Origin: Rhodococcus marinonascens NBRC 14363
GTDB taxonomy: Bacteria; Actinomycetota; Actinomycetes; Mycobacteriales; Mycobacteriaceae
DNA length: 64,000 nt
Assembly: GCF_001894885.1 (NCBI RefSeq)
Contig: NZ_BCXB01000012.1
Span: 93,345 to 157,344 of the forward strand
Direction of reading: 5' to 3'
A model generated the notes under the pieces. That model worked only from the letters and a program-made list of their open reading frames with translations. It did not search any database and was not told the origin of the DNA. Position 1 is the stretch's first letter; the number at the start of each line of letters is the position of its first letter. Position numbers and translations under genes: made by a program. Positions 24,801-33,864 of this stretch are shown piece after piece.

Positions 24801-27800
24801 TGGACCCCGACGTGAATATCACGTACGCAACGGCGTCCGCTCGCAGCGGACGCAACCGGTCCGAGTCGGTCACCGGCAGCCCGGAGAACGCCGCCACCGC
24901 TCGATCAATTTCCGGGTCGTCGATCACCACCACCGGAATCCCGTCCGGCGCCAGCGCCGCATACTCCGCGCTCGCGACTGCGCATACTGGTTGCGCGTCC
25001 TCGAACATCGCCGCCACGCGCTCGGCGGGATAGCCGGTATCAACCGGCACGTATCCGCCGCCGGCGGCGAGCACCGCCAGCAACGTCACAACCAGGCTCG
25101 GCGTGCGGTCCATCATTACCGCGACCAGCGACTCGGTTCCCACTCCGTGCGCGATCAGCAACCGCGCCAACCGGTTCGTTCGTTCGTTCAACTCCCGGTA
25201 GGTCAGCGTCTCGTCGCCGCACACCACCGCTGTGGCGTCCGGGTTCTGCGCGGCCACCTTCGCGAACAACTCGACCAATGTCCGTTCTCCGGCCGTGACC
25301 CCCTCACGGTTCCATCGGGACAACAGCAGGTCGCGCTCGCTCGCGCCGAGGACGGCGATGTCCCCCACCACGACCGTTGGGTCGTCGGCAACCGCCCGGA
25401 GCACCCTGACGAAGCGGTCCCGAAGTCCCTCCACCGTCGCGTGGTCCCACACATCCGTTGCGTACAGGAAGGACGCTGACATTCCAGCGGCAGAACCTTT
25501 TCCGTCGTAGTTTTCCGCCAACGACAGCTGCAGGTCGAACTTGGCGACACCTGGATCGACGTCGACTGCCTCGACGGTTAGGCCAGGCAGTTCGAGATGT
25601 GCACGCACGGTGTTCTGAAACTCGATAAGCACCTGAAACAACGGTGAGTGAGATGTCGACCGACCTGGGGCCAACTCGTCGACGACACTCTCGAAAGGGA
25701 CGTCGGTGTGCGCGAACGCGCCAAGGTCGGTATCGCGCGCCTGCGCCAGAACGTCGGTGAACGCCGAAGCGGACTGCACCCGGGTGCGCAGCACCAAAGT
25801 GTTGACGAACATACCCACGAGATCGTCCAGCGCCGCCTCACCGCGACCCGCGATCGGTGTACCCACAGCCACGTCGCCCGATCCGGACATCCTGGACAGC
25901 AGAACGGCCATCGCCGCATGCATCACAATGAACAGCGTCGCGTTGTGCCCCCGCGCGAGGGCCAGTAGTTTCCGATGCAGAACAGAATCGATCCTGAACG
26001 GCACGGGCGCACCGTGGAGCGACCGGGTAGCTGGCCGGCGCCGGTCCAACGGCAGGCCGCTGACCTCGGGGAGGTCCGCCAGAGCATTGCGCCAGTAGCC
26101 CAGTTGCCGAGACATGAGGCTATCCGGGTCGTCTGGGCTGCCGAGGAGTCGACGTTGCCACACGCTGTAGTCTGCATACTGCACCGACAGGGGTTCCCAG
26201 TTCGGTTCGGTGCCCGACTGGCGCGCCGAGTAGGCCACCATCAAGTCGCGGGCCAGTGGCATGAGGGACGCCCCGTCAGCCGAGATGTGGTGCACCACGA
26301 TCACGAGCACATGTTCGTCCGGGCCGCTCCACAGCAGCGCGGCCCGAACGGGAACGGCCACGCTCACGTCGAACCCGTCCGCGAGTAGCCGCGCGATCCG
26401 GTCGTTCAGCGACTCGTCCCCGTCGACGTGCGGAGTCAGGTCGGGAACCACCTGCCGCGCATCGAGAACCAATTGACACGGGCCATCCTCTGTCGCGGGA
26501 TAGACGGTACGCAACGATTCGTGCCGCTCGATGACGTCACCTACCGCCGCCTGCAATGTCTCCGCGTTCAGCGGACCGATGAGACGAACGGTCATGGGGA
26601 TGTTGTAGGCCACCGACGATGTGTCGAACTGATCAATGAACCACATCCGCTGCTGCGCAAGCGACAAGGGCACCCGGTCAGGCCGCTCACCCGCGACGAG
26701 CGGCAGCCGGTCCCCGAGATGGGGACCCTGTTGTCGGATGTAGGTCGCCAACAATTCTGCAGTGGGCGCCTCGAACAGCGCCCGCACGCCCGCTCCCGAT
26801 CCGAGTGACGCGTTGACGCGTGCAATCACCCGCGTCGCCACCAGCGAGTTTCCGCCGAGATCGAAGAAACTATCGTCGACGCTGATCCTCTCCACCCCGA
26901 GCACCTCGGTGAAGACCTGGATGATCGACTCCTCGACAGAGTCGGCGGGTGCCCGGAACGGAGCTTCATCGGACAGGAACTTCGGTTCCGGCAACGCTTC
27001 CCGGTCCAGTTTCCCGACCGGGTTGAGCGGAAATTCGTCCAGTACCACGATCACCGCGGGCACCATGTAGGCAGGAAACCTGTTCCGTGCCTGCCGCCGC
27101 AATTCGGCCGCCTCGACCGGCTGACCGTTCGCCGGGACGACATAGGAGACCAGGACGGTGTCGCCCGCGGGTCCCGGTCTCCCGATCGTGACGGCATGAC
27201 GCACTTCCGGTTGCTTCTGCAGCATCGCGTCGATCTCGCCCAGCTCGATCCGGAAGCCACGCACCTTCACCTGGAAGTCGCTGCGCCGCAGGTACTCGAG
27301 AGTGCGATCGGCGCGCCACCGCACGATGTCGCCCGTCCGGTACATCCGTCCCCGACCGTACGGGTCGGCCACGAACCGTCCCGCGGTCAGACCGGGCCTC
27401 CGGTGATACCCGCGGGCCACGGCCCCACCCGCGATGTACAGCTCGCCAGGAACGCCGAGGGGCACCGGGTGGAGCCGGTCGTCCAGCACAACTTCCTCGA
27501 CGCCACGGATCGGCCCCCCGAGTGTGATGGGGTCTTCCGGGGTCATCGGGGCGCTGATATTCGCCATGATGGTGGTCTCGGTGGGACCGTACGCGTTGTA
27601 CAACCGACGTCCCGGAGCCCACCGATCCACCAACTCCGGTGGGCAGGCCTCGCCACCCACGACGACGTCGAGAAAGTGCTCGAGCGCATCAGGCGGGATC
27701 GTACCCAGGGCCGCGGTGGTGACGAAACCGTGGGTGACCCGTTCGGTGCGCAGCAAGTCAGCCAGGTCGGGACCGCCGTAAGCCGACGGCGGCACGACCA

Positions 27801-30546
27801 CCATCGTGGCCCCGACACCAAACGCCTGCAGGTACTCGAACATCGACGCATCGAAGCTGGGGGTCGAAAAGTGCAGAGTTCGCGACGATCTCGTAGCCCC
27901 GAAACGTTCCTGCTGATCCTTCGCGAACTTGTCCAACCCACGGTGAGTGACGGTCACGCCCTTCGGTTGTCCGGTCGAACCCGACGTGTAGATCAGATAC
28001 GCCGCATTGTCGAGGTGCAACGACCGGACGCGATCTTCGTCGGTGAGTGGCGCAACGGACTGTGTGGCGCACGCCGCCCGAAAGTCGGGGTCGTCCAGGA
28101 CGGTCCACGGTATCGAGTCGCGGAGGTTGCCGCGCAGCGACTGCTCCGTCAATCCCAATGCGGCACCGGAATCATCGAGCATGTAGTCGATCCGGTCGCT
28201 CGGATAATTTGGGTCGACAGGCACGAAGGCAGCCCCGGTCTTCGCGACTGCCCACACCGACGCGACCGAGCGGAACGAACGCGGCAGTGCCAATGCGACA
28301 AAGGATTCTGGCCCCACACCACGCTCGATCAGCAGTCGCGCGACCTGCGTGGACCACCGGTCCAGATCGCCGTAAGAAATCTCCTCCCCCTGCCGGGACA
28401 GCGCAGTCGCCCCCGGATCGAGCGCTGCGGCGCTCGAGAAGAGATCCGGCAGGGTGCGCGCGGAGCGGCCTGACCCTCCGCGTACCGGTGTCAGCGCGGA
28501 CCTTTCCGCGTCGGACAGGATCGGGATGTCCCCGATTCGAACATCCGGTTCCGCTGCTATCGCATCGAGTATGCGCCGGAAACGCTCTATCGAAGCACGG
28601 ATAGCCTTGGCGCTAAACAAGTCTGCGGCGAAAATGAGTTCGATGGTCACACCCACCGGCTGACCCGAATCGTCTACCGTTTCAGTCATGGACACGTACA
28701 CGTCGAGTCCGGATACGGGCGGACCGCGCGTGCCGGCCGCGCGTGTATCGAGAAGTACCTGGATGATCGGCGCGTAGGCGTCCGACCTCGAGACATCGAG
28801 CTCGCGCACCAACCGCTCGAACGGAACACCCGTGTGCGCCTGGGCTTCGGTGGCGACAGTATGAACGTGCATCAGGAATTCGCGGAACGACGCGTGGCCC
28901 GAATACCGGGTGCGGACCACCACCACGTCCGTGCGGTCGCCCCCGTCGACAGTCGTTCCGACGGCGATGTCGTCGCTCCCGGTCACCCGGCCCAGCAGAA
29001 TCGACAACGCCGCCAAAAACACGGCGTCGGTGGTGGTGCCGGCCTCTTCGGCGACCGCGGTGATGCGGCGGTGCAACGCACCCGGCAGCATCACGGACAC
29101 CCGATCGCTCGCCGGAGACAACCGCGCAGGCCGCGGCCGCTCGGTCGGTAGCGGCAAGAAATCGGGCAAGCCGGCGAGTTGCTGCCGCCAATACTCGACC
29201 TCGGCCGCCTCTCGCAGCAGTCGTTCACCCGTGCGGGCGCTGATCTGGTGAATGCCGTCCAACCGTGCGCGCGGGTCGGCGGTGGCCAGTTCCTCGAGCA
29301 GTGCGACGAACTGGCTATGGTGACCATCCAAGTCCGAGTCGTCGTACCGATTCGGATTCGCACGGAAGTCGACGTAGAGCCTTTCAGGTGTGCCGCTCTG
29401 ATAGACGTTGATCAGTAAATCCTCGACGGGCCCGGACGTCACGATGTTGAACTCGCCCACTAGCGAACCCAACGTCACTGTCTGATGGAAAAGCATGACG
29501 TTGACCATGGGCCCGTTCAGTTCGGCACCTCTGCCCTCGCCTACGTCACGCCGGATGTCGTCGAGACTGCACCGCTGGTGGCGCAGCGCACCAACGAGTT
29601 CACGTTGCACCCGCGACACAAGGTCTTCGACCGTGTCGTCGGGGTCGACATGCACGGCGAGCGGAGCAACATTGACCATCATCCCGCCGGAGTTTCGCAG
29701 CAACACGGTCGTTCGCGCAGACACCGGAATAGTAACGAGCACATCGGATTTACCGGTCATGCGGGACAGGTAGCACGCAAAGGCCGCGATGATGGTGGCG
29801 GCCGAACTCGCGGCCGCCGCGGCGTCGGAGAGCGGGGTGCTCACTACCTTGCTTGTCGCGAGAGCAGGCGCCGGGGGGCCACCCAGACTCGAACCGGCGA
29901 GACCTTCGACCCTGCTCGCCCAGTACTCGCGGTCCGTGGCAAACCGCGCCGAGGATCGATATTCGCGATCCAACTCGTATAATTTTCGAAGATCCGCCGG
30001 CCGGTCCGCGTCCGGTTCGCGGCCCTGAATCTCGGCCGTGTAGCGGTGGGCGACGCTCCGCAGCATCGTCATCGCACCATAACCGTCCAGAGCAACATGG
30101 TGAATCCTGCTGTACCACAGATAATGAGAGTCTCCAACGCACAGGATCGTGGTCTCGACGAGACGATCCACCGCGAGGTCCAGCGGTCGCACGTAGTCGG
30201 AGTCCATCCAGGCATGCGCGGACGCGACGGGATCTTCCTCACCTCGAAGGTCAATGAAGGCGATGGATGTGTCCGTATCATGGTCGACGTACTGGAAAGG
30301 CTGCCCGTCCACGTCAACCACTTTCAGGAACGGCGACTGGAACTCGCGGCCGACCGCTACGGTCGACTCACGCAGCAGGTCGACGTCGAGATCTCCGTTC
30401 AGTTCCACATACTGCGCGACGGAGATCGGGACCTGAGGATCGAGTTGCTGGGCGAACCAGATGGCCCGTTGCGCAGCAGAAAGAGGGAAGCGCTCCACGC
30501 CTCCCTTACCCGAACCAACCGTTTGCTTCGATTTGGCGGGTGCCAC
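3820..30546 (-). CDS. Giant seven-module nonribosomal peptide synthetase with terminal thioesterase
   Basis: One open frame of 8908 codons (roughly 0.95 MDa). Domain order read from motifs: C1 (HHVALDG, residue about 152)-half C (about 437-690)-A1-T1; C2-A2-T2; C3-A3-T3-E3; C4-A4-T4; C5-A5-T5-E5; C6-A6-T6; C7-A7-T7-TE. The TSGSTG core of A1 to A7 lies near residues 855, 1913, 2995, 4533, 5592, 7157 and 8209. Carrier GGxS serines lie near 1232, 2315, 3375, 4908, 5980, 7530 and 8590. The two E domains carry HHxVVDGVSW near 3567 and 6175, and the C domains after them (C4, C6) have the WPLxPLQxGxLFH opening of D-C-L type. The TE has GWSLGG near 8722 and a late ECGHNQ histidine. Aligning A domains by eye to GrsA gives codes DAFFVGAIMK, DFWSIGMVHK, DALFVGAVVK, DVLCVAGILK, DFWNVGMVHK, DGFFVGAVMK and DAFFVAAIMK. 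A2 and A5 are threonine-type; A1, A3, A6 and A7 look hydrophobic; A4 is unassigned. Start is GTG with an AAAGGA site about 8 bases upstream. C1 resembles the EntF/DhbF condensation domain, so the chain probably begins with an acyl or aryl cap. The product is unknown. Confidence 0.96.
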   Translation of the reverse strand: MAPAKSKQTVGSGKGGVERFPLSAAQRAIWFAQQLDPQVPISVAQYVELNGDLDVDLLRESTVAVGREFQSPFLKVVDVDGQPFQYVDHDTDTSIAFIDLRGEEDPVASAHAWMDSDYVRPLDLAVDRLVETTILCVGDSHYLWYSRIHHVALDGYGAMTMLRSVAHRYTAEIQGREPDADRPADLRKLYELDREYRSSARFATDREYWASRVEGLAGSSLGGPPAPALATSKVVSTPLSDAAAAASSAATIIAAFACYLSRMTGKSDVLVTIPVSARTTVLLRNSGGMMVNVAPLAVHVDPDDTVEDLVSRVQRELVGALRHQRCSLDDIRRDVGEGRGAELNGPMVNVMLFHQTVTLGSLVGEFNIVTSGPVEDLLINVYQSGTPERLYVDFRANPNRYDDSDLDGHHSQFVALLEELATADPRARLDGIHQISARTGERLLREAAEVEYWRQQLAGLPDFLPLPTERPRPARLSPASDRVSVMLPGALHRRITAVAEEAGTTTDAVFLAALSILLGRVTGSDDIAVGTTVDGGDRTDVVVVRTRYSGHASFREFLMHVHTVATEAQAHTGVPFERLVRELDVSRSDAYAPIIQVLLDTRAAGTRGPPVSGLDVYVSMTETVDDSGQPVGVTIELIFAADLFSAKAIRASIERFRRILDAIAAEPDVRIGDIPILSDAERSALTPVRGGSGRSARTLPDLFSSAAALDPGATALSRQGEEISYGDLDRWSTQVARLLIERGVGPESFVALALPRSFRSVASVWAVAKTGAAFVPVDPNYPSDRIDYMLDDSGAALGLTEQSLRGNLRDSIPWTVLDDPDFRAACATQSVAPLTDEDRVRSLHLDNAAYLIYTSGSTGQPKGVTVTHRGLDKFAKDQQERFGATRSSRTLHFSTPSFDASMFEYLQAFGVGATMVVVPPSAYGGPDLADLLRTERVTHGFVTTAALGTIPPDALEHFLDVVVGGEACPPELVDRWAPGRRLYNAYGPTETTIMANISAPMTPEDPITLGGPIRGVEEVVLDDRLHPVPLGVPGELYIAGGAVARGYHRRPGLTAGRFVADPYGRGRMYRTGDIVRWRADRTLEYLRRSDFQVKVRGFRIELGEIDAMLQKQPEVRHAVTIGRPGPAGDTVLVSYVVPANGQPVEAAELRRQARNRFPAYMVPAVIVVLDEFPLNPVGKLDREALPEPKFLSDEAPFRAPADSVEESIIQVFTEVLGVERISVDDSFFDLGGNSLVATRVIARVNASLGSGAGVRALFEAPTAELLATYIRQQGPHLGDRLPLVAGERPDRVPLSLAQQRMWFIDQFDTSSVAYNIPMTVRLIGPLNAETLQAAVGDVIERHESLRTVYPATEDGPCQLVLDARQVVPDLTPHVDGDESLNDRIARLLADGFDVSVAVPVRAALLWSGPDEHVLVIVVHHISADGASLMPLARDLMVAYSARQSGTEPNWEPLSVQYADYSVWQRRLLGSPDDPDSLMSRQLGYWRNALADLPEVSGLPLDRRRPATRSLHGAPVPFRIDSVLHRKLLALARGHNATLFIVMHAAMAVLLSRMSGSGDVAVGTPIAGRGEAALDDLVGMFVNTLVLRTRVQSASAFTDVLAQARDTDLGAFAHTDVPFESVVDELAPGRSTSHSPLFQVLIEFQNTVRAHLELPGLTVEAVDVDPGVAKFDLQLSLAENYDGKGSAAGMSASFLYATDVWDHATVEGLRDRFVRVLRAVADDPTVVVGDIAVLGASERDLLLSRWNREGVTAGERTLVELFAKVAAQNPDATAVVCGDETLTYRELNERTNRLARLLIAHGVGTESLVAVMMDRTPSLVVTLLAVLAAGGGYVPVDTGYPAERVAAMFEDAQPVCAVASAEYAALAPDGIPVVVIDDPEIDRAVAAFSGLPVTDSDRLRPLRADAVAYVIFTSGSTGRPKGVQVSHRSVVTLLANTRERFGFDSSDVWTLFHSYAFDFSVWELWGALAHGGRLVVVDYYTARSPDSFLALLRREKVTVLSQTPTAFYQLIEADRAASAVENRDGTALSLRYVIFGGEALDLGQLERWYARHDDRSPVLVNMYGITETTVHVSFFALDRALASSMPGSVIGGGLPGLRLYVLDERLHPVPPGVVGDLYVSGDQAARGYIGRFGSTAARFVADPFAGNGAGARMYRSGDIVRWGAEGRLEYMGRSDFQVQLRGFRVELGEIEAALSGCTGVAQSVVTIRGGDRDGDRLVGYVVPESGADVDAVAVLDEIGATVPSYMVPTAVVVLDTLPLTVNGKLDRKALPEPDFGMSTVGFVAPRNPVEEIVAAVFADLLGIPRVGANDSFFALGGNSLTATRLVARVNAAVGDRLGVRDVFDAPTVAALATRAEARESQDWSRPSPSPREPSRVVPVSLAQQRMWFINQFDTTSAAYNVAIALRLVGTLDAQALRAAAADVVERHESLRTIFPLTDRGPRQVILPSGDATPVLDRHAVAPEDLHTEVDRLRSAGFDVTTQAPVRARLFAVGESEHVLAVVVHHIAADGFSMTPLARDLLSAYTARHRGSAPDWSPLPVQYADYTLWQRDWLGNESDDASPLAHQIAYWTTTLADLPEVLDLPTDRPRPSERTLRGGRVAFEIGPELHQSVVQAARRHGSTVFMVLHAALTVLLARLSSSDDIAVGTPIAGRGEVELDDMVGMFVNTLVLRTRVDGARTFTELLAEVRETDLGAFTHADVPFERVVESLRPSRSTAYAPLFQVMLEFQNTERPEVELPGLHVEPLDLAFDTINFDLQLTLRENTGDDGIPAGISAALGYATDIFDENMVASFADRLVRIVDAVTAAPETPIGDVDILDAHERVALHAVTGGGMVEVRTLPQLLALATAVHPDAPALIFEERQLSYRDLDHRSNRLARLLIARDVGPEQVVALALARSIESVLAVWSVAKTGAAFLPIDPSHPVERIEFMLSDSGAVAGLTTSTVRSALPSTVPWLVLDDPGIDAECAPFPAPPVADTDRTSSLRIDHPAYLIYTSGSTGKPKGVVTTHRGLSNFAATVQDTFGTTASARTLHFASPSFDASVLELMLAVASGATMVIASPSVYGGDELADLLRRRRVTHCFATPAALASVDPAGLGDVECVVTGGEACPPELVARWASGRNMFDAYGPTESTVVSSISTSLVPGEPVTIGAPTLGFTEAVLDSRLHPVPVGVAGELYLAGPALARGYHGRHALTAERFVAGPFGASGDRMYRTGDLVRWTVDGQLEYLGRTDFQVKIRGFRIELGEVESALLAYDAVTAAVADVRRDGHSSDRLIGYVVPEPGVEIDPEAVLALAGTRLASYMVPAAVMVIAALPVTVHGKLDRKALPEPDFGAVVTDSRPPRTATETVLADLFRAVLGLESVGVEDSFFALGGDSIMSIQLVARAKAAGLILSPRDVFERRTVAGLAGVAHHERTDAVVLEELAGGGVGPVPLTPVVAWMLERSGDRLDRFSQAVLVTAPAGLTREELAGAVDAVLDRHDMLRARLATDEDGQWQMTVLPTGSVSANALIRRVPMATFDAREFRAIAAPELQAAADRLDPAAASMVQVLWFDGPAGLGRLLLVAHHLVVDGVSWRILIADLAAAHARVADGLPATLPGIGTSMRRWAHGLTDVAAHRRAEVGLWKSILAGSDPLLGSRPLDPAVDVDAVTGRVTVEVPASVTDALLTTLPTAFHGAVGDGLLTALTLAMIQWRRQRGVETDDALINLEGHGREDHVVPGADLSRTVGWFTTLFPVRLDLTDIDVDAAFASGADAGAAIKAVKEQLLAVPDHGIGYGMLRYLKPNTEAVLRGFRAPQVSFNYLGRVATSAGDMPWLPLEGSGDLGGTQNDDMPAAWVVDVNAATTTRDGESVLTATWSFPTTVLDVEEVEDLSELWVRALTALAGHSSRPDAGGLTPTDLDLVSVGQADIVRLETTYPSVADIWPLSPLQAGLLFHAQLSEHHADAYQVQLVLDLRGTVDSGRLRRAAQGLLDRHANLRVAFADTATGPVQVVPDHVRPPWAEIDLSGLDDTRRSAELAGAMAEDRASRFDTTVSPLLRFTLLRIAPDRYRLVLTHHHILLDGWSTPLVIKDLLVLYATGGDAAALPRITPYRDYLQWIGQQDRERSTAAWSSALAGVDEPTFVAPVAQGASFAEPVDVRLDVGDDKTRMLEALARERGLTVNTLVQVAWGLVLTTLGTREDVTFGATVSGRPPGLDGIESMIGLFINTVPVRLRLRRDETLAELLERFQREQAALLDHHYLGLTDIQRAVGDGAAFDTLTVFESYPVDRMGFSEDTDIGGMRVAGIEGIDSTHYPLTLMAHVDTGLHLRLRYQQNVFESEFAESVAARVARVIHIMLSDIDTPIAHLTLLSKAELQEYTAVPGAPAGPPRCLSQILTAVAGDRPDSPALVFDGRETSYRELDERSSTLARVLIQRGAGPETFVALGLPRSAESVLSVWAVAKTGAAFVPVDPNYPVDRIEHMLADSGAAMGVTTSAYRIRLPDSLPWLVLDDPALGEDPAATDTPSGARVTDVDRRSVLDVDNAAYAIYTSGSTGRPKGVVVTHRGLANLLTEQTERYALSPAARCLHICSPSFDVAILEVIQSCAAGATLVIAPPDVYGGPELAALMRRERVTHACITPAVLATMEGDGLEHLEALVVAGDTVGDELVTAWGADLTMFNGYGPTEATILTTLSQPMSPGEPVTIGGPVRGVALSVLDNRLQPVPAGVPGELYIAGPGLARGYHRRPGLTAERFVSNPNGSGRMYRTGDVVRWRRDHTLEYLGRSDFQVKIRGQRVELGEIDSVLTTHPHIDFAATLGRTGPLGDTALVSYVLPHDGEVVAGPDVLAFVGRILPQHMVPAAVVVLDEIPLTPVGKLDRKALPAPEFVSPTRGYRAPVTPVEEAVAQAFADVLGVPRVGAEDSFFELGGDSLSATRAVSRINSALDAGIGVAALFDAPAVADLAVRIESAPGSRTSAVLAARPRPERIPLSLAQQRMWFVNQFDTSSPAYNIPIALRLTGVLDRGALIAAVGDVVERHESLRTVFPGSVDGPHQVIVDPGRATPPLESVAVSGDRDLLDALAVFVGAGFDVSAEIPLRVTLFELGAEQHVLTIVVHHVAADGFSMMPLARDVMLAYTARIMGETPGWIPLSVQYADYSVWQRDFLGSEDEPDSVISRQLAYWSHTLSGTPEVLAIPLDRPRSPERSYLGDVVEFTVPAGLHGELDNLATKHNSTLFMVVHAGFAVLLSRMSGTGDVTIGTPVAGRGQAALDDVVGMFVNTLVLRTLVDARAPFGEVVTAVRAADLGAFEHADVPFERVVDHLAPERSTSHAPLFQVLIEFRNAEDPRLELPGLTVDSLDVDLGVAKFDLELSLEERVDVEGAPAGIAAGLRFATDVFDRQTVVRLGERFMRVLESVTAGADLPVGDIEILDSVERGLLLPPPAAGPVESAATLPELFERVAHRSRGSTAVVCEGVSLTYDELDAQSNRLARLLIARGAGPETLVAVAAARSVDLVVAVLAVVKAGAGYVPVDVTSPAERLAFLFADARPVCVLTTESDADAVRSSGIPILVVDNPATVAELERVSPQSVSDVDRTGPVHPDAVAYVIYTSGSTGQPKGVQVSHRNIATLFSSTQSLFGFGPADVWTMFHSAAFDFSVWELWGALLHGGRLVVVDYFTTRSPDTFLRLLRDEKVTVLNQTPTAFYQLVEADRASGGSELSLRYVVFGGEALDLGQLTRWYTRHVDTAPVLVNMYGITETTVHVSHLPMGEALAAQASGSVIGRALPGLRVYVLDARLHPVPAGVVGELYVSGTQVSRGYLGRFALTSTRFVADPYAPGDRMYRSGDLGRWDGKGRIEYLGRNDFQVQVKGFRIELGEVESALLACEGVAQSVVLSRKERLVGYVVPEAGRVLDPAAIIGTVGDRLAAHMVPAAVVIIDTLPLTVNGKLDRGALPEPDFGQRVSLARAPVTEAERILADLFAEVLGLESVGVEDSFFAMGGDSIMSIQLVTRAKASGVVITPRDVFERKTVAALAEIATLGEEAVSLEELPGGGVGELPLTPIVHWMLDRGGDFRRYSQAALFTTPADLDAETLMTALQAVLDRHDTLRARLHRSDRSERGWSMAVQQPGWVRATTVMRTVPLESEASFTAAAQRELDSAADRLDPESGVMVQAVWFESNATPPTTGRLLIVAHHTVVDGVSWRILIPDLALACARVRSGEEPALPAVGTSMRRWAHALTDVAQEPARTAELDLWRRTLDGPDPLLGSRPLTGSDLQAPDFQTTDFQTTDFQTTDLQTAVVEVRVTSDVTQVLLTSLPQAFHGNVGDGLLTALALALVRWRRTRGIESSDALVNLEGHGREEQVVPGADLVRTVGWFTTIFPVRFDLSDVDVDDAFAGGRAAGDAIKTVKERLRSIPDHGIGFGLLRYLDNSTAQYLSNLPSPQVSFNYLGRLGAGPAEDGGWMPVSDAGLDATAHSGLPPVATVDVNAMTTDTAAGPTLVATWSFPVGVLADADAAELAQLWVTALEALTKHAQSGGGGFSPSDLDLVRLGQGAIDDLASRYPAMTDVWPLAPLQSGMLFHAELADESVDAYLVQLSIDFGGDVDAGRLRRAAGTLLDRHPNLRTAFVHDAEGGAVQVVSRSISLPWREIDLSGLDDDAAATEIERLLAADRTTPFDMATPPLMRFLLIATAGGRYRLVSTNHHILLDGWSMPLLIRELLMLYATDADPSSLPRVREYRDYLAWMTGRERDASARAWADTLVGVEEPTLLVPQDRARRLSTVSSEWVFDLDEDRTNELREFARARGLTLNSILQTAWGIVLAMLTGRDDVVFGATVSGRPPDLSGIETMIGLFINTVPVRVALRPADTLGALLERVQAEQAAMLDHHYTGLGEIQNAAGTGVGFDTLTVFESYPVDRAGLSEDTDIAGLRVTGVDVRDAAHYPLSLVASADTSLHLKFEYVPDLFDQSAIESIARRVVRVLYACTGPDTKLADLSLLTDRERSDLLPVRGGEARSIRTLPQIFTDAAAIDPDALALSSVDEEMSYQELDDRSNRLARRLIEFGAGPETSVAVGIARSIESVVCVWAVAKTGAVFVPVDPNYPDERILDMLTDSGCTLGLTTARHRDRLPESTVWLVLDEAAFADECAAQSAAPVGDADRLAPMTLDTAAYLVYTSGSTGRPKGVTVTHRGLDNFAREQLARFGAGPGSRTLHFSTPSFDGSVFEYLQAFGAGATMVIAATTIFGGDELAQVIGDRLVTHAFITTAALASLDPTGLDDFTDVVVGGEACPPELVARWAPGRRLYNAYGPTETTVMSNISNPMVAGERITIGGPIGGVEEMVLDTRLQPVPVGVPGELYIAGAGLARGYHRRAALTADRFVANPSQPGERMYRTGDIVRWTADHTIEYLGRSDFQVKVRGFRIELGEIDAELTTDPDVRFAVTVAYRGAAGDTLLASYVVPAPGRALETDEIARRLTGRLPAHMVPSSISVLEKIPLTAVGKFNRKVLPQPEFGVSTAIYRAPANPVEETVAEVFAEVLGRDRVSVDAGFFDLGGNSLSATRAVARLRAALGTDIGVRSLFEAPTVEAISARIEHAGTGSSGRPALIASERPDRVPLSYAQQRMWFINQFDTRSPAYNIPMVVRLTGELDVGALTSAITDVVTRHESLRTRFPLWDREPVQEVLAPETPMLARTLDVDEHRLREELTRLVSAGFDVTTSVPLRVALFTVDDATHVLAVVVHHISADGFSMAPLVRDMMIAYESRVHGRSPDWQPLPVQYADYTLWQRQLLGSEDAPESLISRQLDYWTSALSGLPELLELPADRHRPAQQSFRGDRVQFAIDAGLHRRIRTLARRHGSTEFMVVHAALAVLLGRLGATDDVVIGTPIAGRGDAALDDLVGMFVGTLALRSTVEAGASFAALLAHIRDVDLGAFAHADIPFERVVDAVGPVRSTAHSPMFQVSLEFQNNERPTLQLPGLTVEGLDPALHVVKVDLEVILADQVASYGVAAGMAGAIDYAIDLFDAATVQGFAERFVRILETVTADPDLWVGDIEILGPDEIAGLAPVRGSSDAPDLLLPELLSAAADRDPDAGAVVYQGQSMSYRELDVASNRLARRLIQIGAGPGTSVAVSASRSAESVLSVWAVARAGAAFLPVDPEYPLERIEHMLADSGVVSGVTTLAHRDRLPDSVNWIVLDDAEDERRIQEQSSEPVTDFDRTAPLHESHPAYLIYTSGSTGTPKGVVVTHRGVANLAAEERDRLAVTPDSRILHFASPSFDASVFELVMAFCAGATLVIAPPTIYGGAELAGLISEERVSHGFVTPTALASMNPLGFETLRTLVVAGEPCPPELVAGWAPGRRMFNAYGPTETTIMSNISDELVPGEPITLGAPTRGVAEVVLDSRLRLVPVGVVGELYVSGRALAAGYHRRPALTASRFVAAPWGAPGERMYRTGDVVRWRREGTLEYVGRSDFQVKIRGFRIEPGEIDAVLRAHADVEFAVTIGRVGPAGESLLVSYVHPVGGASVNSAELLRMAGQRLPAHMVPAAIVELDAVPLTPAGKFDRAALPAPEFLSGTAFRPPENPIEEAIVDAFTEVLGLERVGADDNFFERGGNSLLATKVSSGLQDRLYRAIPLQWIFLDPTPSGLARRLALPSAESGVEEALAVVIPLRSEGGGRPLFCVHPGIGLSWGYAGLVPYLPKDRRAFGLQLPAISGEPLPESIEELAHRYVEEIRAIQPEGPYDLLGWSLGGVIAHAMAVELQEARVEVSTLALMDSYPEDGVEPIYGRLGMRELLLGLGLDTDISDSELTYERAARLLNESFGTETGVTAAHLERINAGYENSRRLVHRFVPRVFDGDLLIFSASSAESGSNTESGSNTENSMVRTRSAEEWRPIVTGRIAEHVVECGHNQMIEPQSLAVIGPVLSRVVSDRS
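3981..4016 (-). repeat. Two 18-bp tandem repeats in the thioesterase tail
   Basis: Two 18-base units differing at one base, in frame with the NRPS, encode the repeated hexapeptide ESGSNT near the C terminus of the thioesterase. They fall in a low-complexity serine/asparagine loop after the core fold, before the catalytic-histidine region. Probably a slippage product with little effect on the fold. Confidence 0.8.
11721..11795 (-). repeat. In-frame 15-bp minisatellite inside epimerase domain E5
   Basis: About five 15-base units, of which units two and three are identical, unit one is near-identical and the last two are degenerate. On the NRPS strand they encode pentapeptides of the form D(F/L)QTT. 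The other E domain (E3) of the same protein has a short plain linker at the equivalent place, so this is a local expansion in a loop between the acceptor-side halves of E5. Confidence 0.85.
28480..29210 (-). other. Half condensation domain (C-terminal half only) between C1 and A1 of the NRPS
   Basis: Residues about 437-690 match the second half of an ordinary L-C-L condensation domain: the stretch begins [13 protein letters not shown], then shows the [27 protein letters not shown] and IIQVLLD blocks seen in the same order in C2, C3, C5 and C7. The first half with the HHxxxDG active-site motif is missing. It directly follows a complete condensation domain, so it cannot be catalytic by itself. 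Confidence 0.75.
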
Positions 30547-30799
30547 ATTCTTTCCTTTCGGAAAGGTATCCCCGACAGGATAAGCGTGCGCTGCGAGTCA
30601 GCCGAGACAGGCGAATACCGGGGGTTGCGTAATTCCCCCGCCCCTTCGGTAAGTCACTGCCTAACTCGAGCGCACACCTGATATCGTCCTTCCACTGCCC
30701 TTGCAGTAAATTGGGCCAACTGCTTAGAGTATCCGCCAATCTGGTCGCTGGCGTCCAGCGAACTGCAGTCTCAGAGCCACGCAATGGATACTGAACCTC
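30547..30799. promoter_or_regulatory. Divergent promoter region of NRPS and TetR gene
   Basis: 253 bases between the two divergent start codons. A perfect 17-bp inverted repeat TCGCTGGCGTCCAGCGA lies at 30745-30761, centred about 47 bases before the TetR start, a good candidate for a TetR-dimer operator. A second inverted repeat has GGGGG/CCCCC arms around 30620-30643, and a third has GCAGT/ACTGC arms at 30703-30723. The NRPS ribosome binding site sits inside a small CCTTT/AAAGG hairpin at 30555-30567. Operator roles are inferred from symmetry and position only. Confidence 0.5.
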
Positions 30800-31498
30800 A
30801 TGACCGAGCGCGTGTACGGCCCTGGCCCCGACCCCACAGACTTCCGCGTCCACGTCGTGTCACAGGCCATCCGGCTATTCGCCGAGAACGGGTACGAAGC
30901 GACCACTGTCGAGCAGATCGCGTCGGCAGCTGGTGTGTCGCGTCGTACATTCTTCCGCCAATTCCGCTCGAAGGAGGACGTGATCTTCGCCGATCACGAA
31001 TCGTTGTTGCAGCAGGCCTCGGACTCCCTGTCTTCGGAGTCCGACGACCCGTGGGCGGCGGTGTGCGAGACTGCGAGCCTTGTGTTCGACCGGTTCCGTG
31101 AGAACCGCGAACTGTCGGCCCGCCGGTACCATGTGGTGCAACGCGTCCCCGCCCTGCGCGACCGGGAGATCGTCACCGGCGACCGCTACGAACGGTCTTT
31201 CGTCGACTACCTACGCGGCGCCGCTCCCACCGAACCGGTGCTGAAGGTGATCGGATTTGCGGCCGCCGTCACTGCGTGCCACAACTTCCTGCTCCGGAAC
31301 ATGATCAGGGGCGATCCCGGCGCCACGGCCGACGAACTCGAGCGCGCCCTGCTCGACGTGCGTCGAACGTTTGGAGTGGCCCCCGGTGCGCCGATGCAGG
31401 ACAGGGACGCCGTGCTGGTCGTATCGTATCCACCCGGCACCCCTGTCGAAGAGATCACCGGACAGATCACGACACAGTTGTCCGAGCGTCGCGGATGA
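30800..31498 (+). CDS. TetR family transcriptional regulator
   Basis: 232 residues. The N-terminal TetR helix-turn-helix is clear (residues about 18-65: AIRLFAENGYEATTVEQIA, AGVSRRTFFRQFRSKEDVI). The C-terminal ligand-binding part is not diagnostic. It stands head-to-head with the giant NRPS and is followed on the same strand by an acyl-CoA dehydrogenase and a hydroxyacyl-CoA dehydrogenase, 184 bases away. The downstream pair is the more likely target, since palindromes also precede it. The ligand is therefore probably an acyl-CoA, but control of the NRPS cannot be excluded. Confidence 0.9.
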   Translation: MTERVYGPGPDPTDFRVHVVSQAIRLFAENGYEATTVEQIASAAGVSRRTFFRQFRSKEDVIFADHESLLQQASDSLSSESDDPWAAVCETASLVFDRFRENRELSARRYHVVQRVPALRDREIVTGDRYERSFVDYLRGAAPTEPVLKVIGFAAAVTACHNFLLRNMIRGDPGATADELERALLDVRRTFGVAPGAPMQDRDAVLVVSYPPGTPVEEITGQITTQLSERRG

Positions 31499-31528
31499 GC
31501 GGACCGGTGACTACGACCACCCTGGACT

Positions 31529-31630
31529 GGCACTCAGTGCCGTGGTTGACTGCTCTGTACTGGCGGCGGTATGCCGACTACACGCTTGCAGCTCGCCTGA
31601 GCGAGAGCAGAATCTGGCACGTAGTGCCAG
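31529..31630 (+). promoter_or_regulatory. Candidate promoter with two related TetR-type operators before the acyl-CoA dehydrogenase
   Basis: Two palindromes share the half-sites GGCAC and GTGCC: GGCACTCAGTGCC at 31529-31541 and the perfect 17-mer CTGGCACGTAGTGCCAG at 31614-31630. Between them lies a possible promoter, TTGACT at 31546-31551 and TATGCC at 31570-31575 with an 18-base spacer. One palindrome would thus sit just upstream of the -35 box and the other just downstream of the transcription start. The adjacent TetR gene is the obvious candidate repressor. Inferred from sequence symmetry. Confidence 0.5.
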
Positions 31631-31682
31631 TCAGGCTCGGTGTCGCCGAGACTGAACAACAAGACTGAACAAGGAGCGCCCC

Positions 31683-32843
31683 ATGGCCGGAAATCCGGAC
31701 TTCGATCTGTTCAAGCTCGGTGACGAGCACGACGAACTACGGTCCGCGATCCGCGCGCTCTCCGAGAAGGAGATCGCGCCCTACGCGAAGGAAGTGGACG
31801 AGGACGCCCGCTTCCCTGAGGAAGCCCTCACCGCCCTGGTTAACTCAGGGTTCAATGCCATCCACGTACCCGAGCAGTACGACGGCCAAGGCGCCGATTC
31901 CGTCGCCACCTGCATCGTCATCGAAGAGGTCGCTCGCGTGTGCGGATCCTCCTCGCTGATCCCCGCCGTGAATAAACTCGGCACCATGGGCCTGATCCTC
32001 AACGGCTCCGAAGAACTCAAGCAGCAGGTCCTTCCGCAGCTGGCTTCCGGCGAGGCGATGGCGTCGTACGCGCTGTCCGAGCGCGAGGCCGGTTCCGACG
32101 CCGCGAGCATGCGCACCCGGGCTAAGGCCGAGGGTGACGACTGGATCCTCAACGGCTCCAAGTGCTGGATCACCAATGGCGGCAAGTCCAGCTGGTACAC
32201 CGTCATGGCGGTGACCGACGTCGACAAGGGCGCCAACGGCATTTCCTCCTTCATGGTCCACGAAAGCGACGAAGGATTCGTCGTAGGACCGAAGGAGAAG
32301 AAGCTCGGCATCAAGGGTTCGCCTACCGCCGAACTCTACTTCGAGAACTGCAAGATCCCCGGCGACCGCATCATCGGCGAACCGGGCACCGGCTTCAAGA
32401 CCGCGCTGCAGACTCTCGACCACACCCGGCCCACCATCGGCGCGCAGGCCGTTGGTCTCGCTCAGGGTGCGCTCGACGCCGCCATCGCCTACACCAAGGA
32501 CCGCAAGCAGTTCGGCAAGTCCATCAGCGACTTCCAGGCTGTTCAGTTCATGCTCGCCGACATGGCGATGAAGGTCGAGGCAGCACGGCTGATGGTCTAC
32601 ACGTCCGCCGCCCGCGCCGAGCGTGGCGAGAAGAACCTCGGGTTCATCTCCGCCGCCGCCAAGTGCTTCGCGTCTGACGTCGCGATGGAAGTCACCACCG
32701 ACGCCGTACAATTGTTCGGCGGCGCCGGCTACACCACCGACTTCCCCGTCGAGCGCATGATGCGTGACGCCAAAATCACCCAGATCTACGAAGGAACCAA
32801 CCAGATTCAGCGCGTCGTGATGTCGCGTGCGCTCTTGAAGTAG
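31683..32843 (+). CDS. Acyl-CoA dehydrogenase (FadE type)
   Basis: FAD enzyme that introduces the alpha-beta double bond into acyl-CoA in beta-oxidation. 386 residues, the normal length of short/medium-chain enzymes. The flavin/substrate motif YALSEREAGSDAASMRT is near residue 125, and the C-terminal IYEGTNQIQR block near residue 368 carries the usual catalytic glutamate. AAGGAGC precedes the ATG at good spacing. It forms an operon with the dehydrogenase 49 bases downstream and lies behind a TetR regulator. Chain-length preference cannot be read from the sequence. Confidence 0.95.
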   Translation: MAGNPDFDLFKLGDEHDELRSAIRALSEKEIAPYAKEVDEDARFPEEALTALVNSGFNAIHVPEQYDGQGADSVATCIVIEEVARVCGSSSLIPAVNKLGTMGLILNGSEELKQQVLPQLASGEAMASYALSEREAGSDAASMRTRAKAEGDDWILNGSKCWITNGGKSSWYTVMAVTDVDKGANGISSFMVHESDEGFVVGPKEKKLGIKGSPTAELYFENCKIPGDRIIGEPGTGFKTALQTLDHTRPTIGAQAVGLAQGALDAAIAYTKDRKQFGKSISDFQAVQFMLADMAMKVEAARLMVYTSAARAERGEKNLGFISAAAKCFASDVAMEVTTDAVQLFGGAGYTTDFPVERMMRDAKITQIYEGTNQIQRVVMSRALLK

Positions 32844-32892
32844 TCGCATCGCAAGTAGCGCATCAGGCAAATTGCGGGTTAGAAGGAGAATC

Positions 32893-33741
32893 GTGGAGCT
32901 AGTAGGTGTGATCGGCGGCGGCACGATGGGTGCCGGCATCGCCGAGGTATGTATCAAGGCGGGGAGTTCAGTCCTCATCCTCGAGACCAGGCCGGACTTC
33001 GCCGAGGCAGCGCAGGCGCGGATCGAGAAGTCCCTGGCCCGTGGCGTCAAGGCCGGGAAAATCGAGCAGGCCAACGCGGACGCGGCACTAGCCCGCGTGC
33101 GGGTCACCCTCGACATCGAGGAATTTGCGGACCGTGACCTCGTGATCGAGGCTGCACCGGAGATCGAGTCCCTCAAGGTCGACCTCTTCCAAAAGCTCGA
33201 CAAGATCGTCAAACCGTCGGCCATCCTGGCGTCCAACACTTCGTCCATCCCGCTGATCAAGATGGCCAACGCCACGCAGCGGCCCGGGCAGGTCGTAGGT
33301 GTCCACTTCTTCAATCCGGTGCCGGTGATGCCGCTGGTGGAGATAGTGGTCAGCCTCGTCACGTCGGAGGAGACCGTCGCCGCGGTCACCGATTACGCGA
33401 AGAACACGCTTGGCAAGAAGACGGTGCGCGCAGGCGATCGCGCGGGCTTCATCGTGAATGCACTGCTCATTCCGTATCTCACATCGGCCGTTCGGATGCT
33501 CGAGTCGGGTTATGCGACCGCCGAGGACATCGACGAGGCTATGAAGGGTGGCTGCGGCTACCCGATGGGCCCGCTGACGTTGATCGACACCGTCGGTCTC
33601 GACATCACCCTCGCGGCTGCGGAGTCGTTGTACGCGGAGTTCGCCGAGCCGCACTACGCTCCACCGACGCTGCTCAAGCGCAAGGTGGACGCCGGACACC
33701 TTGGGAAGAAGAGCGGCAAGGGCTTCTACGACTACAACTGA
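32893..33741 (+). CDS. 3-hydroxyacyl-CoA (3-hydroxybutyryl-CoA) dehydrogenase
   Basis: NAD-dependent oxidation of (S)-3-hydroxyacyl-CoA, step three of beta-oxidation; 282 residues, similar to mycobacterial FadB2. The Rossmann motif GVIGGGTMGAG is at the N terminus, SNTSS and GVHFFNPVPVMPLVE (catalytic histidine) near residues 112-140, and LGKKSGKGFYDYN closes the protein. The GTG at 32893 is chosen because AAGGAGA lies 4-10 bases upstream; an in-frame start at 32872 lacks such a site. Together with the preceding acyl-CoA dehydrogenase it supplies two beta-oxidation steps, while an enoyl-CoA hydratase and a thiolase are absent here. Confidence 0.93.
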   Translation: MELVGVIGGGTMGAGIAEVCIKAGSSVLILETRPDFAEAAQARIEKSLARGVKAGKIEQANADAALARVRVTLDIEEFADRDLVIEAAPEIESLKVDLFQKLDKIVKPSAILASNTSSIPLIKMANATQRPGQVVGVHFFNPVPVMPLVEIVVSLVTSEETVAAVTDYAKNTLGKKTVRAGDRAGFIVNALLIPYLTSAVRMLESGYATAEDIDEAMKGGCGYPMGPLTLIDTVGLDITLAAAESLYAEFAEPHYAPPTLLKRKVDAGHLGKKSGKGFYDYN

Positions 33742-33804
33742 TCCAGTACCACTGCTATGCCGTGACGGCGTCGGAGGTGAACCGGGTTGCCCTGGTCCGA
33801 GAGT

Positions 33805-33848
33805 GTGATGTGGCCGCCCAGCCCTCGGTGGGTGGGCGGCCACATCAC
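33805..33848. terminator. Bidirectional hairpin terminator between convergent genes
   Basis: A perfect 16-bp stem (arms 33805-33820 and 33833-33848) with a 12-base loop lies between the 3' ends of the hydroxyacyl-CoA dehydrogenase and the beta-propeller gene. There is no long T run, which is usual in high-GC actinobacteria. Confidence 0.85.
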
Positions 33849-33864
33849 ATGCGTGGAGACCAGG

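Noticed and set aside
31845..33389. Minus-strand open frame of 514 codons
   Set aside because: Antisense to the acyl-CoA dehydrogenase and hydroxyacyl-CoA dehydrogenase; no domain recognisable.
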